64,000 nt of DNA, taken from assembly GCF_026339995.1 (NCBI RefSeq), contig NZ_JAPEPT010000003.1, positions 558,001-622,000 on the forward strand, given 5' to 3'. This document shows, one piece after another, positions 51,300-60,429 of this stretch. Position numbers and translations under genes: made by a program. Under the pieces are notes generated by a model that saw only the letters and a program-made list of their open reading frames with translations, was not told the origin of the DNA and searched no databases. Source of the stretch: Streptomyces sp. NBC_01481. GTDB taxonomy: Bacteria; Actinomycetota; Actinomycetes; Streptomycetales; Streptomycetaceae. Position 1 is the first letter of the stretch; every line of letters begins with the position of its first letter.

Positions 51300-53235
51300 A
51301 TGAAGTGCTTACGGAGAACCGCCGCCACCGCCTTACTGGGCTTCGCGCTCGCGCTGGGCATCGCCCAGCCTCCGGCGGGGGCTGAGCCCGAAACGCCGCG
51401 GACCGCGGCCGCGACGACACCCGCACCCGCCGCGGCCGAGTTTCAACGTCCGCGACTACGGAGCTGTCGGCAACGGCTCCACCAACGACACCGCGGCCAT
51501 CAACAAGGCCATCGCCGCCGCCAACACCGCGGGCGGCGGAATCGTGCGCTTCCCCTCGGGGACGTACGAGTCCAAGAACACGATCAGGATGAAGAGCAAT
51601 GTCACCCTGCAGCTCGACGCGGGGTCGACGATCAGCGGAAACGGCGCTGACACCTATGACCCGCCCGAGCCGAACCAGTGGGACGACTACCAGGACTACG
51701 GCCACAGTCACTTCCACAACGCCATGATCTACGGCGACAACCTCAGCAATATCGGCTTCACCGGCTCCGGCGTCATCGACGGCGACGGCGCGCTGATCAC
51801 CGGCAACCCCAAGCCGGGCGAAGCCGACAAGATCATTTCACTGACGCGCTGCAAGAACCTCACGCTCAGCGGCATCACCCTGCGCGAGGGCGGCCACTTC
51901 GCCGCGCTCATCAACAACTGCGACAACGTCGTCTCCGACCGTCTCACCATCGACACGGCGATGGACCGCGACGGCTGGAACATCATCTCCACCACCAACG
52001 TCAAGATCACAAACGCCCATCTGGAGGCGAACGACGACGCGCTCGCCTTCAAGAGCGACTACGCGCTCGGCGCCAAGCTCAACAACGGGCATGTCACCGT
52101 CACCGACTCCCATCTCTCCGCCGGCTGCTGCAACGCGCTGATGTTCGGCTCCGAGACCTGCGGCGACTTCACCGACTACCGCTTCGAGCGGATCACCATC
52201 AAGGGCTCGGACAAGTCCGGCCTCGGTCTGGTCTCCATGGACGGCGCCAAGATCTCCGACGTCCACTACAAGGACATCACCATGACCGACGTCCGTTCGC
52301 CGATCATGCAGAAGGTCGGTACGAGAAAACGGTGTGGGAGCAACCCCGGCGTCGGCTCCATCAGCAACATCACGTACACCAACATCAAGGCCAACGGCAC
52401 GACCCCGTCGTTCTCGCCGACCCTGTGGGGCGAGTCCGGGAGCGGCCGCATCCACGACATCACCTTCACAGACGTCGACATCACCGTGCCCGGCGGCAAC
52501 GGCACCATGTCCACCAACCCGCCGAGCAACGACCCGAAGGACTACAACCCCAAGGCGATCGGCACCCGCCCCGCCTACGGCTGGTACATCCGCAACGCCG
52601 ACAACGTCCGCTTCACCGACAGCGAGGTGCGCTTCGCGGCGAATGACGGCAGGCCCTCCGTCATCGCCAACAACAGCACCGGCGTCCGCTTCGACCGCTT
52701 CACCGCGCAGCGCGGCAGCAACAGCCCGTCCGATCTGCTCTTCCAGTCGGTCAACGGCTACTGCGTCGCGGGCAGCGCCAACACGAGCGGCGGCCCTCTG
52801 CGTGTCAGCCAGACCGGCTCCAGCCAGAACTGCGGCGGCGGACCCTCGCCCATGCGGTACGAGGCCGAGAACGCCGCGTACTCCACCGGCTCGACCGTCG
52901 ACTCCGACCACACCGGCTACTCCGGCACGGGCTTCGTCAACACCCCCAACACCGTGGGCGCGTACGTGGAGTGGACGGTGAACGCCACCGAGGCGGGCAG
53001 CGCCGACCTCGTCATCGCCTACGCCAACGGCACCACCACATCCCGCCCGCTGGACATCGCCGTCAACGGAGTCACTGTCGCCGCCGCCTCCCCCTTCGCC
53101 GGCACCGGCGCCTGGTCCACCTGGCGCACGGTCACCGTGCCCGTCGCGCTCAAGGCCGGAGCCAACACCGTCCGCGCCACAGCCACCACCGCGAACGGCG
53201 CACCCAACCTCGACTGTCTGGACGGCCCGGCATGA
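51300..53235 (+). CDS. GH28 polygalacturonase-like enzyme with CBM35 (frameshifted)
   Basis: The leader MKCLRRTAATALLGFALALG (51300-) is in one frame, but the mature enzyme (from FNVRDYGAVGNGSTNDTAAINKAIA at 51442) is in the next frame; a single extra T in the TTT at 51441-51443 separates them. Past it the frame is intact to 53235: GH28 right-handed beta-helix with IIDGDGALITG, DGWNIISTTNVKITNAHLEANDDALAFKS, then a C-terminal CBM35 (MRYEAENAAYSTGSTVDSDHTGYSGTGFVN, about 52858-53220). Two TTA codons fall in the signal peptide (codons 4 and 12). Either a sequencing error, a pseudogene, or a +1 slip (TTT C to TTC). Confidence 0.8.
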
Positions 53236-55415
53236 CCAGACGCCTCTTGGCGCGGCTGGTGCTGGTGGGCGCGCTGCTCCTCGGCACGCTCACCCTGCAG
53301 GGCCCCGCCCGCGCCGATCTGGAACACCCGCGCCAGGACTTCCTGCGCTCCTCCGTCGGCGGTCTCTTCCTGCACTGGGGCCAGCGCACCACCCCCTCGC
53401 ACACGAGCTGCAGCCAGTGGGAGTCCGATGTCACGGGCGGCGGCTGGACGCCCGACTACTGGGTGCAGGAAGCGCAGAAGCTGCACACCCAGTACCTCGT
53501 GCTCGCCACGTTCCACAGCCGCCTCGGCTACGCCCGCCCCTGGCCGTCCAAGATCCCCGGAAGCTGCAGTACCAAGCGCGACTTCCTCGGTGAGCTGATC
53601 ACCGCCGCCAAGGCCAAGGGCCTCAAGACGATCCTCTACATGACCGACGACCCTCAGTGGCACGACGAGGGCGGCCATGAATGGCTCGACTCGGCGGCGT
53701 ACTCGACGTACAAGGGCCGCACCGTCGACCTGACCGGCCGCGACGGCTTCGGGGAGTTCAGCTACGACAACTTCTTCGAGGTCATGGACCGCTATCCGGA
53801 CCTCGGAGGCTTCTGGATCGACAACGACAACGCGTACTGGGAGAGCCGCAACCTCTACGCGCAGGTGTACCAGAAGCGCCCGAACTACACGATCAGCAAC
53901 AACAACGAAGACACGCCGATCATGGACATGATCAGCAATGAGCAGAAGACGGGGATGAGCCCGTCGTACGACTACCCGCAGGCCGTCTACACGGCGGCGC
54001 CCCGGCTGGTCGAGGCCGACTTCAAGCTCCCCTCCACCGGATCGTGGTGGTACACCGGCTCCGATCCGGCCGTCGACCGCAAGCTCACCCTCGGGCGGCT
54101 CATCACCAACGCAGGCTCCTCGGTGAAGGCGCTGATGGCCGAGACGGCGATGGTCAACGGCAGACTCCCGGGCAACCAGGTCGCGTTCAACAACTTCGCC
54201 AAGGGCTATCTCGACGCCATCGCCGAGTCGCTGCACGGCACCGAGGGCGGCGGCTACCTGCACGGCGGCCTCGCGCCCGGGTTCTGGAACGACGGCTCCC
54301 ACGGCGTCACCACCGTCAGCAGGGCCGACCCGGACAAGCACTACATCCATGTGCTGACCCCGCCCTCCGCCTCCACCCTGCGGCTGCGGGACAACGGCTA
54401 CCGGGTGACGGGCGTGACCAACCTCCGTACCGGTGCGCCCCTTGCGTACAGCCAGAGCGGCGGCATCCTCAGCCTCACCGGACTCGGCGGCTGGGACCCG
54501 TACGACACCGTCTTCAAGGTCATCACGGCCGGACGCGAAGGCATCATCCCCGCCTCCTCGTACACGATGAGCGCCAGCGCGTCGGCGGGCGGACACGGGG
54601 CCGCGGCCGCCGCCGACGGCGACTACCGCACCTATTGGGACAGCAACAAGACCACGCCCGTCTCGCTCCGCTTCGACCTCGGATCCGCGAAGCGGGTGCA
54701 GTACATCGGCGTCAACCAGCGGGAGGACTCGGTCAGTTACGCACGCTCCGGCACTGAGCAGTCCGCCCGGATCAGGGACTACCGGGTGTACGTCAGCAAC
54801 GACGGCACCACCTGGGGAAGCCCGGTCAGGACCGGCACCCTGCCCAGCCGCCGAGGCGTCGCCGTCATCGACATCCCCGCGACGACCAACCGCCATGTCC
54901 GTCTCGAAGTGGTCAACACCCATGCGGCATCGAGCGATTCGACCCGATACAAGCGGCTGCGGATCGACGAGGCGTGGATCGCCAGCGCCTACGCAGGGGG
55001 CGGCACCACTCCGACGCCCAGCCGGTACGAGGCCGAGGACGCGGCCTACTCGACGGGCTCGACCGTCGACTCGGACCACACCGGCTTCACGGGCACCGGC
55101 TTCGTCAACACGCCGAACGCGGCGGGCGCGTATGTGGAGTGGACGGTGCAGTCGGCCACCGCCCGCAGCGCCTCGATCGCGATCCGGTACGCCAACGGCA
55201 CTACGACCGGCCGCCCGCTGGATGTCTCCGTCAACGGCACGGTCGTCTCCCCGAACCGGACCTTCGACGGCACCGGCTCCTGGACCACCTGGGCCGACTC
55301 GACCCTGACCGTCCCGCTCGCCGCCGGGGCCAACTCCTTACGCGTCACCGCCACCGGCGCGAACGGCGCACCCAACCTCGACCACCTCGATGTGGAGGCG
55401 CCATGCTGCGTCTAA
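53232..55415 (+). CDS. Secreted GH29-like fucosidase with CBM32 and CBM35
   Basis: 727 residues: signal peptide (RLLARLVLVGALLLGTLTLQGPARA), GH29-like TIM barrel (residues about 30-450) with GGLFLHWGQRT, KGLKTILYMTDDPQWH and GGFWIDNDNAYWE (likely nucleophile Asp), an F5/8-type (CBM32) discoidin module around 445-580 (SASASAGGHGAAAAADGDYRTYWDS ... LRFDLGSAKRVQYIGVNQR), and CBM35 at the end (RYEAEDAAYSTGSTVDSDHTGFTGTGFVN). Fucosidase specificity is by family resemblance. One in-frame TTA (55338-55340). ATGA overlap with GH28; 13-bp overlap with GH27. Confidence 0.84.
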   Translation: MTRRLLARLVLVGALLLGTLTLQGPARADLEHPRQDFLRSSVGGLFLHWGQRTTPSHTSCSQWESDVTGGGWTPDYWVQEAQKLHTQYLVLATFHSRLGYARPWPSKIPGSCSTKRDFLGELITAAKAKGLKTILYMTDDPQWHDEGGHEWLDSAAYSTYKGRTVDLTGRDGFGEFSYDNFFEVMDRYPDLGGFWIDNDNAYWESRNLYAQVYQKRPNYTISNNNEDTPIMDMISNEQKTGMSPSYDYPQAVYTAAPRLVEADFKLPSTGSWWYTGSDPAVDRKLTLGRLITNAGSSVKALMAETAMVNGRLPGNQVAFNNFAKGYLDAIAESLHGTEGGGYLHGGLAPGFWNDGSHGVTTVSRADPDKHYIHVLTPPSASTLRLRDNGYRVTGVTNLRTGAPLAYSQSGGILSLTGLGGWDPYDTVFKVITAGREGIIPASSYTMSASASAGGHGAAAAADGDYRTYWDSNKTTPVSLRFDLGSAKRVQYIGVNQREDSVSYARSGTEQSARIRDYRVYVSNDGTTWGSPVRTGTLPSRRGVAVIDIPATTNRHVRLEVVNTHAASSDSTRYKRLRIDEAWIASAYAGGGTTPTPSRYEAEDAAYSTGSTVDSDHTGFTGTGFVNTPNAAGAYVEWTVQSATARSASIAIRYANGTTTGRPLDVSVNGTVVSPNRTFDGTGSWTTWADSTLTVPLAAGANSLRVTATGANGAPNLDHLDVEAPCCV

Positions 55416-57163
55416 TGGGGGGACGCCCCCCAACCCCCCCGCCCCTGAGAGCCCTGCTGGTGGGAGCGCTCGCGATACCCCTTGCCGCCGCCGGACTGAC
55501 CGCGGCCCCGCCACCGGCCGCCGCGTCCGACAACGGCCTGTCCGTCCGGCCCGCGATGGGCTGGTCCAGCTGGAGTTTCGTACGCCGCCAGCCCACCGAG
55601 GCCAAGCTGAAGGCCCAGGCGGACGCCCTGGTCAGCAGCGGTCTCAAGGACCACGGCTACCTCTACGTCAACCTCGACGACTTCTACCAGAAGTGCGATT
55701 CCAACGGCTTCACAGTCGACCAGTACGGGCGCTGGGCCGTCGACTCGGCGAAATTCCCCTCGGGCATCAAGGCGCTCGCCGACTACATCCACTCCAAGGG
55801 GCTGAAGTTCGGCTTCTACGTCACGCCTGGTATCGCCAAGAACGCCGTCACCAAGAACACGCCGATCGAAGGGACCTCGTACCACGCGAAGGACATCGCC
55901 GACACGTCCAAGCTGGAGAAGAACTACAACTGCAAAAACATGTACTACATCGACTACAGCAAGCCCGGCTCCCAGGAGTTCGTGAACTCCTGGGCCCGCC
56001 AGTTCGCTTCCTGGGGAGTCGACTACCTCAAGATCGACGGCGTCGGCAGCCACGACATTCCCGACGTGCGTGCCTGGGACAAGGCTCTGCGCGCATCGGG
56101 CCGCCCCATCAACTACGCACTCTCCAACAACCTCGCCATCGCCGACGCCCCCACCTGGCGACAGCTCGCCAACAGCTGGCGCACGCAGGGCGATGTCGAG
56201 TGCTACTGCGGCCCCGGACCCAACGGCAGCGGCTTCCCGCTCACCGACTGGAACCACATCACCTCCCGGTTCAACTCGGCGGCGAACTGGCAGCAGTACG
56301 CCGGACCCGGCGGCTGGAACGACCTGGACTCACTCGAGATCGGCAACGGCGACCAGGTCGGCCTCAACGCCGACCAGCGACGCTCGCACATGACGCTGTG
56401 GGCGATGGCCGCCTCCCCGCTGCTGCTCGGCACCGACCTCACCGCGCTCAACGCCACCGACAAGGCGATGCTCACCAACGACCGGCTGATCGCGGTCAAC
56501 CAGGACGGTGTCGCCGCCAGACGCATCGTCAACTCCGGCCCCCAGCAGGTCTGGAGCAAGCGCGAGCCGAATGGCGACTACATCGTCGCCCTCTTCAACA
56601 CCGGCACCTCCGGCAACCAGAGCGTCGCCGTGAACTGGTCCCAGGTCGGCTTCTCCGGAGCCGCTGCCGTCACCGACCTCTGGTCGGGCCAGAGCGGTGG
56701 CCTCGTCAACGGCTCGTACAGCGTCACCCTGCGACCGGGGGAGACCCGGCTGATCCGGGCCACCCCGCAGTCGGGCACCACCGTCCGGTACGAGGCCGAG
56801 AACGCCTCCTACAGCACCGGGGCGAGCGTCGACACCGACCACGGCGGCTTCAGCGGCACGGGCTTCGTCAACACGGCCAACGCCGCAGGCGCGTATGTCG
56901 AGTGGACGGTCGAATCGGCGACCGCCCGGGATGCCGAACTGACCATCCGCTACGCCAACGGCACCACGGCGGGCCGGCCGATGGACATATCCGTCAACGG
57001 CGCCGTCGTCTCCGCGGGCCGGGCCTTCGACGCCACCGGCGCGTGGACCACCTGGGCCGATTCCACCCTCACCGTCCCGCTCAAGGCGGGTTCGAACACC
57101 GTACGCGTCACCGCCACCACGGCGAACGGCGCACCCAACATCGACTACCTCGACAGGGGATAA
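55403..57163 (+). CDS. Secreted GH27 glycosidase with CBM35
   Basis: 586 residues: signal peptide to about 41, GH27 catalytic barrel (50-410) with AMGWSSWSFVRR, LYVNLDDFYQKC, nucleophile in YLKIDGVGSHD (Asp212), and GGWNDLDSLEIGNG carrying the acid/base, a small C-terminal beta domain, then CBM35 (VRYEAENASYSTGASVDTDHGGFSGTGFVN, about 462-586). GH27 are alpha-galactosidases, but the YLKIDGVG variant and wording of the barrel recall Streptomyces beta-L-arabinopyranosidases of this family, which would fit arabinogalactan. GGAGG lies 4 bases before the ATG, which overlaps the previous gene by 13 bp. Confidence 0.86.
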   Translation: MLRLMGGRPPTPPPLRALLVGALAIPLAAAGLTAAPPPAAASDNGLSVRPAMGWSSWSFVRRQPTEAKLKAQADALVSSGLKDHGYLYVNLDDFYQKCDSNGFTVDQYGRWAVDSAKFPSGIKALADYIHSKGLKFGFYVTPGIAKNAVTKNTPIEGTSYHAKDIADTSKLEKNYNCKNMYYIDYSKPGSQEFVNSWARQFASWGVDYLKIDGVGSHDIPDVRAWDKALRASGRPINYALSNNLAIADAPTWRQLANSWRTQGDVECYCGPGPNGSGFPLTDWNHITSRFNSAANWQQYAGPGGWNDLDSLEIGNGDQVGLNADQRRSHMTLWAMAASPLLLGTDLTALNATDKAMLTNDRLIAVNQDGVAARRIVNSGPQQVWSKREPNGDYIVALFNTGTSGNQSVAVNWSQVGFSGAAAVTDLWSGQSGGLVNGSYSVTLRPGETRLIRATPQSGTTVRYEAENASYSTGASVDTDHGGFSGTGFVNTANAAGAYVEWTVESATARDAELTIRYANGTTAGRPMDISVNGAVVSAGRAFDATGAWTTWADSTLTVPLKAGSNTVRVTATTANGAPNIDYLDRG

Positions 57164-57168
57164 CCGAC

Positions 57169-58185
57169 GTGCGACCCCCCACCAAACGGCTCCGTAACTC
57201 CGCGATCGGCGCCGCAGTCACCGGACTGCTGGGCTCCCTGGCGATGGCGGCCTCCCCGGCGGTCGCCGGCGCGGCACCCGATGCCGCCCCGAAAGCGCCG
57301 GGCGCGATGGCCGCGGCACCGTACGAATACCTCGGCTGGGGCAGCCCCCAGAAGCCGACCGACGTCATGGCGGCGACGGGCGTGAAGTGGTTCACGCTCG
57401 CCTTCATCCTCTCCGACGGCGGCTGCAACCCGAAGTGGGACGGCAGCCGCGCCCTCAAGGGCGGCTCCGACGAGTCGGCCATCAAGTCCATCCGCGCGGC
57501 GGGCGGCGACATCGTCGTCTCCGTCGGCGGCTGGAGCGGTGCGAAGCTCGGCGAGAAGTGCTCCAGCGCCACCGCGCTCGCCGGGGCGTACCAGAAGGTG
57601 ATCGACGCGTACAGGCTCAAAGCCTTCGACATCGACATCGAGGCGAGCGAATTCGGCAACGCGACCGTGCGCCAGCGCGTCGTCGACGCGCTGAAGATCG
57701 TCGAGCAGAAGAACCCCGGCATCGTCACCTACATCACCATGGGCACGACCCCCAGCGGCCCGGACGCCACCGGCAAGGACCTGATCAAGCGCGGCGCCAG
57801 GTCGGGTCTGGCCGCGGACGCCTGGGTGATCATGCCCTTCGACTTCGGCGGCCACAGCGGCACCATGGGCCAGGCCTCGGTCAGCGCACTCGAAGGCCTC
57901 AAGAGCGCGGTCAAGAGCGCATACGGATACAGCGACTCCGCCGCCTACCAGCACATCGGCGTCTCGTCGATGAACGGCAAGACCGACGTGGCCGGGGAGA
58001 CCGTCACACTGAACGACTTCAGGACGATCCTCGCGTACGCGCAGCAGCACCACATCGCGCGCTACGCCTTCTGGTCCGTCAACCGCGACCGCAGCTGCGG
58101 CTCGGGCGGGGACGCGGACGCCTGCAGCGGTGTCTCTCAGTCCCCCTACGCCTACACCAAGATCGTGGCCCAGTACGGGGGCTGA
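57169..58185 (+). CDS. Secreted GH18 chitinase-like protein
   Basis: 338 residues. Signal peptide (SAIGAAVTGLLGSLAMAASPAVAGA) and a GH18 barrel: YLGWGSPQKPTDVMAATGVKWFTLAFILSDGGCNPKWDG, IVVSVGGWSG (the S-x-G-G strand), AFDIDIEAS with the D-x-D-x-E catalytic motif (Asp154, Asp156, Glu158) and YAFWSVNRDR. No chitin-binding module, unlike the neighbours. GTG start with AGGGGA 8 bases before; 5 bp after the GH27 stop, so last gene of the operon, before a terminator. Confidence 0.88.
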   Translation: MRPPTKRLRNSAIGAAVTGLLGSLAMAASPAVAGAAPDAAPKAPGAMAAAPYEYLGWGSPQKPTDVMAATGVKWFTLAFILSDGGCNPKWDGSRALKGGSDESAIKSIRAAGGDIVVSVGGWSGAKLGEKCSSATALAGAYQKVIDAYRLKAFDIDIEASEFGNATVRQRVVDALKIVEQKNPGIVTYITMGTTPSGPDATGKDLIKRGARSGLAADAWVIMPFDFGGHSGTMGQASVSALEGLKSAVKSAYGYSDSAAYQHIGVSSMNGKTDVAGETVTLNDFRTILAYAQQHHIARYAFWSVNRDRSCGSGGDADACSGVSQSPYAYTKIVAQYGG

Positions 58186-58218
58186 CACCCCGTCGGCGGC
58201 ACGAGCCTTCGCCGACCG

Positions 58219-58254
58219 CTGCCCGGCGCGGAACTCCTGCCCCGCGCCGGGCAG
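58219..58254. terminator. Hairpin terminator between convergent operons
   Basis: CTGCCCGGCGCGG (58219-58231) pairs perfectly over 13 bp with CCGCGCCGGGCAG (58242-58254), loop of 10 bases. It closes the chitinase transcript and faces the fadD gene from the other strand. Confidence 0.75.
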
Positions 58255-58260
58255 TTCACC

Positions 58261-60084
58261 TCAGTGGTAGAGCGCGTCCACCTCGACCGAGTAAGCCGCC
58301 TCGATCGCCTTCCGCTTGAGCTTCAGCGAGGGTGTGAGCAGACCGTGCTCCTCGCTGAAGGGATGCGCCAGGATCCGGAACGTACGGATGGACTCGGGCT
58401 TGGACACCAGGGTGTTGGCGGCCACCACGGCCCGGCGGATCTCCATCTCCAGATCCGGGTCGCGCACCAAGTCGGCGGGCGCAAGCGGTGCCTTGTTCTG
58501 CATGGCGAGCCAGTGGTCGACGGCCTCCTGGTCCACGGTGACCAGCGCCGCGATGTACGGACGGTCGTTGCCGACGACGATGCACTGCGCCACCAGCGGA
58601 TGGTTGCGCACACGCTCCTCAAGGCCCACGGGTGAGACGCTCTTGCCGCCCGAGGTCACCAGGATCTCCTTCTTGCGCCCGGTGATGGTCAGATAGCCGT
58701 CCTCGTCGAGCGCCCCGAGATCGCCGGTGGCCAGCCAGCCGTCGTGCAGTACGGCATCGGTGGACTTCGGGTCGCCGAGATAACCGCCGAAGATGTGCGC
58801 TCCGTGCAGCCACACCTCGCCGTCCTCGGCGATGTGCACCGTGGTGCCGGGGATCGGCTGGCCGACCGTGCCGTAGCGCGTGCGCTCCGGCGGGTTCGCG
58901 GTTGCCGCCGCCGTCGACTCGGTGAGTCCGTATCCCTCGAAGACGGTGACGCCCGCGCCCTCGAAGAAGAGCCCGAGCCGCCGGTCCATGCCCGAGCCGC
59001 CGGACATCGCGTGCCGTACGCGGCCGCCCATCGCGTCACGAACCTTGCCGTAGACGACCTTCTCGAAGAACTGGTGCTGCATGCGCAGCCCCGCCGACGG
59101 TCCCGGGCCGAGCCCGAAGGCCCGGTGCTCCATGGCTTCCGCGTATCTCACCGCCACGTCGACGGCCTTGTCGAACGGGCCCGACTTCCCGTCGGCCTCC
59201 GCCCTGCGGCGCGCGGCGTTGAAGACCTTCTCGAAGATGTACGGCACAGCCAGGATGAACGTCGGCCGGAACGCCGCCAGGTCCGGCAGCAGCGCGCTCG
59301 CCTGCAGCACCGGCTGATGGCCGAGCTTGACCCGGCCGCGCACCGCCGCGACCTCGACCATCCGCCCGAAGACATGGGCGAGCGGCAGAAAGAGCAGGGT
59401 CGAGGCCTCGTCGCCGGGTTTGGAGTGGAACACCGGCTCCCAGCGTTCGATCAGGGTGTCGGTCTCGAACATGAAGTTGGCGTGGGTGATCACACAGCCC
59501 TTGGGGCGGCCGGTGGTGCCGGAGGTGTAGATCACGGTGGCGATCGAGTCGGGAGTCACCGCCCGCCGGTGGCGGTGCACCACCTCGTCGTCGATGTGCG
59601 CGCCCGCCTCCAGCAGCTCGGCGACGGCCCCGGCGTCCAGCTGCCACAGCCGTTTCAGCTGAGGCAGCCGGTCGATGACCGAGCCGATGGTCATGGCGTG
59701 GTCCTCGTGCTCGACCATGCAGGCCGAGACCCCGGCGTCGTGCAGCATCCAGAAGACCTGCTCGGCGGAGGAGGTGGGATAGACCGGCACCGACTGGGCG
59801 CCGACGGTCCACAGCGCGAAGTCGAAGAGCGTCCACTCGTAGCGCGTAGGGCACATGATCGCGACGCGGTCCCCGAACCGCACACCGTGCGCGAGCAGCC
59901 CCTTGGCCAGGGCCAGCACCTCGTCGCGGAACTGCGCGGAGCTCACGTCCTGCCAGTTGCCCGAGGCATCCTTGCGTCCGAGGGCGACCCGCTCGGGATC
60001 GTCCTCGGCATGGTCGAAGACCGCGTCCGCAAGTCCGCCTACCTGAGGCGCCGCGGCCATGGGTGGGACAGTGAACTCGCGCAA
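58261..60084 (-). CDS. Long-chain acyl-CoA synthetase (AMP-forming)
   Basis: 607 residues. ATP-grasp-independent adenylate-forming enzyme: AMP-binding motif IYTSGTTGRPKGCVITH, the P-loop-like stretch, VFEGYGLTESTAAATANPP, WLATGDLGALDEDGYLTITGRKKEILVTSGGKSVSP with the conserved TGD and Lys regions. It activates fatty acids to acyl-CoA for degradation or lipid synthesis, cytoplasmic or membrane-associated. The TTG start (60084) has AAGGAGCAGG upstream. No other fatty acid genes nearby. Confidence 0.9.
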   Translation of the reverse strand: MREFTVPPMAAAPQVGGLADAVFDHAEDDPERVALGRKDASGNWQDVSSAQFRDEVLALAKGLLAHGVRFGDRVAIMCPTRYEWTLFDFALWTVGAQSVPVYPTSSAEQVFWMLHDAGVSACMVEHEDHAMTIGSVIDRLPQLKRLWQLDAGAVAELLEAGAHIDDEVVHRHRRAVTPDSIATVIYTSGTTGRPKGCVITHANFMFETDTLIERWEPVFHSKPGDEASTLLFLPLAHVFGRMVEVAAVRGRVKLGHQPVLQASALLPDLAAFRPTFILAVPYIFEKVFNAARRRAEADGKSGPFDKAVDVAVRYAEAMEHRAFGLGPGPSAGLRMQHQFFEKVVYGKVRDAMGGRVRHAMSGGSGMDRRLGLFFEGAGVTVFEGYGLTESTAAATANPPERTRYGTVGQPIPGTTVHIAEDGEVWLHGAHIFGGYLGDPKSTDAVLHDGWLATGDLGALDEDGYLTITGRKKEILVTSGGKSVSPVGLEERVRNHPLVAQCIVVGNDRPYIAALVTVDQEAVDHWLAMQNKAPLAPADLVRDPDLEMEIRRAVVAANTLVSKPESIRTFRILAHPFSEEHGLLTPSLKLKRKAIEAAYSVEVDALYH

Positions 60085-60429
60085 TGGCCTGCTCCTTGTG
60101 GCGCTCCCCGCACAGCGCCGTGACGCTACCCCACGCCGCCGCGGGGCGGGAGAGGCTTCATGAACTGTGGACGAATGGCATCACCACAGGTCAGGTGCAG
60201 ATGTCCGGCAACATGGTGCAGGCCCGGGCGGGGTTCTGACCCCACGGTAAGTACGCCGGGCCGGAATCTCCACCGAATCTGTACGGTGCGCTCACCGTCG
60301 CTCTACGCCTGCCGGGCCTTGGTCCGTACCTGCGCCGTCGATGCGGTCGGCCGGACGGTTGTTATCGTACCGAAAGCCGCCGCGCCGAACGCCGTCGGCC
60401 GCGACACCGCAGCCCTCGTCAGCCCGCTG
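60085..60429. other. Intergenic stretch without a gene
   Basis: About 345 bp between the acyl-CoA synthetase and LysR genes. I see no ribosome binding site, start or coding bias on either strand; it probably contains the promoter for the minus-strand synthetase gene and the end of the LysR gene. Confidence 0.5.
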
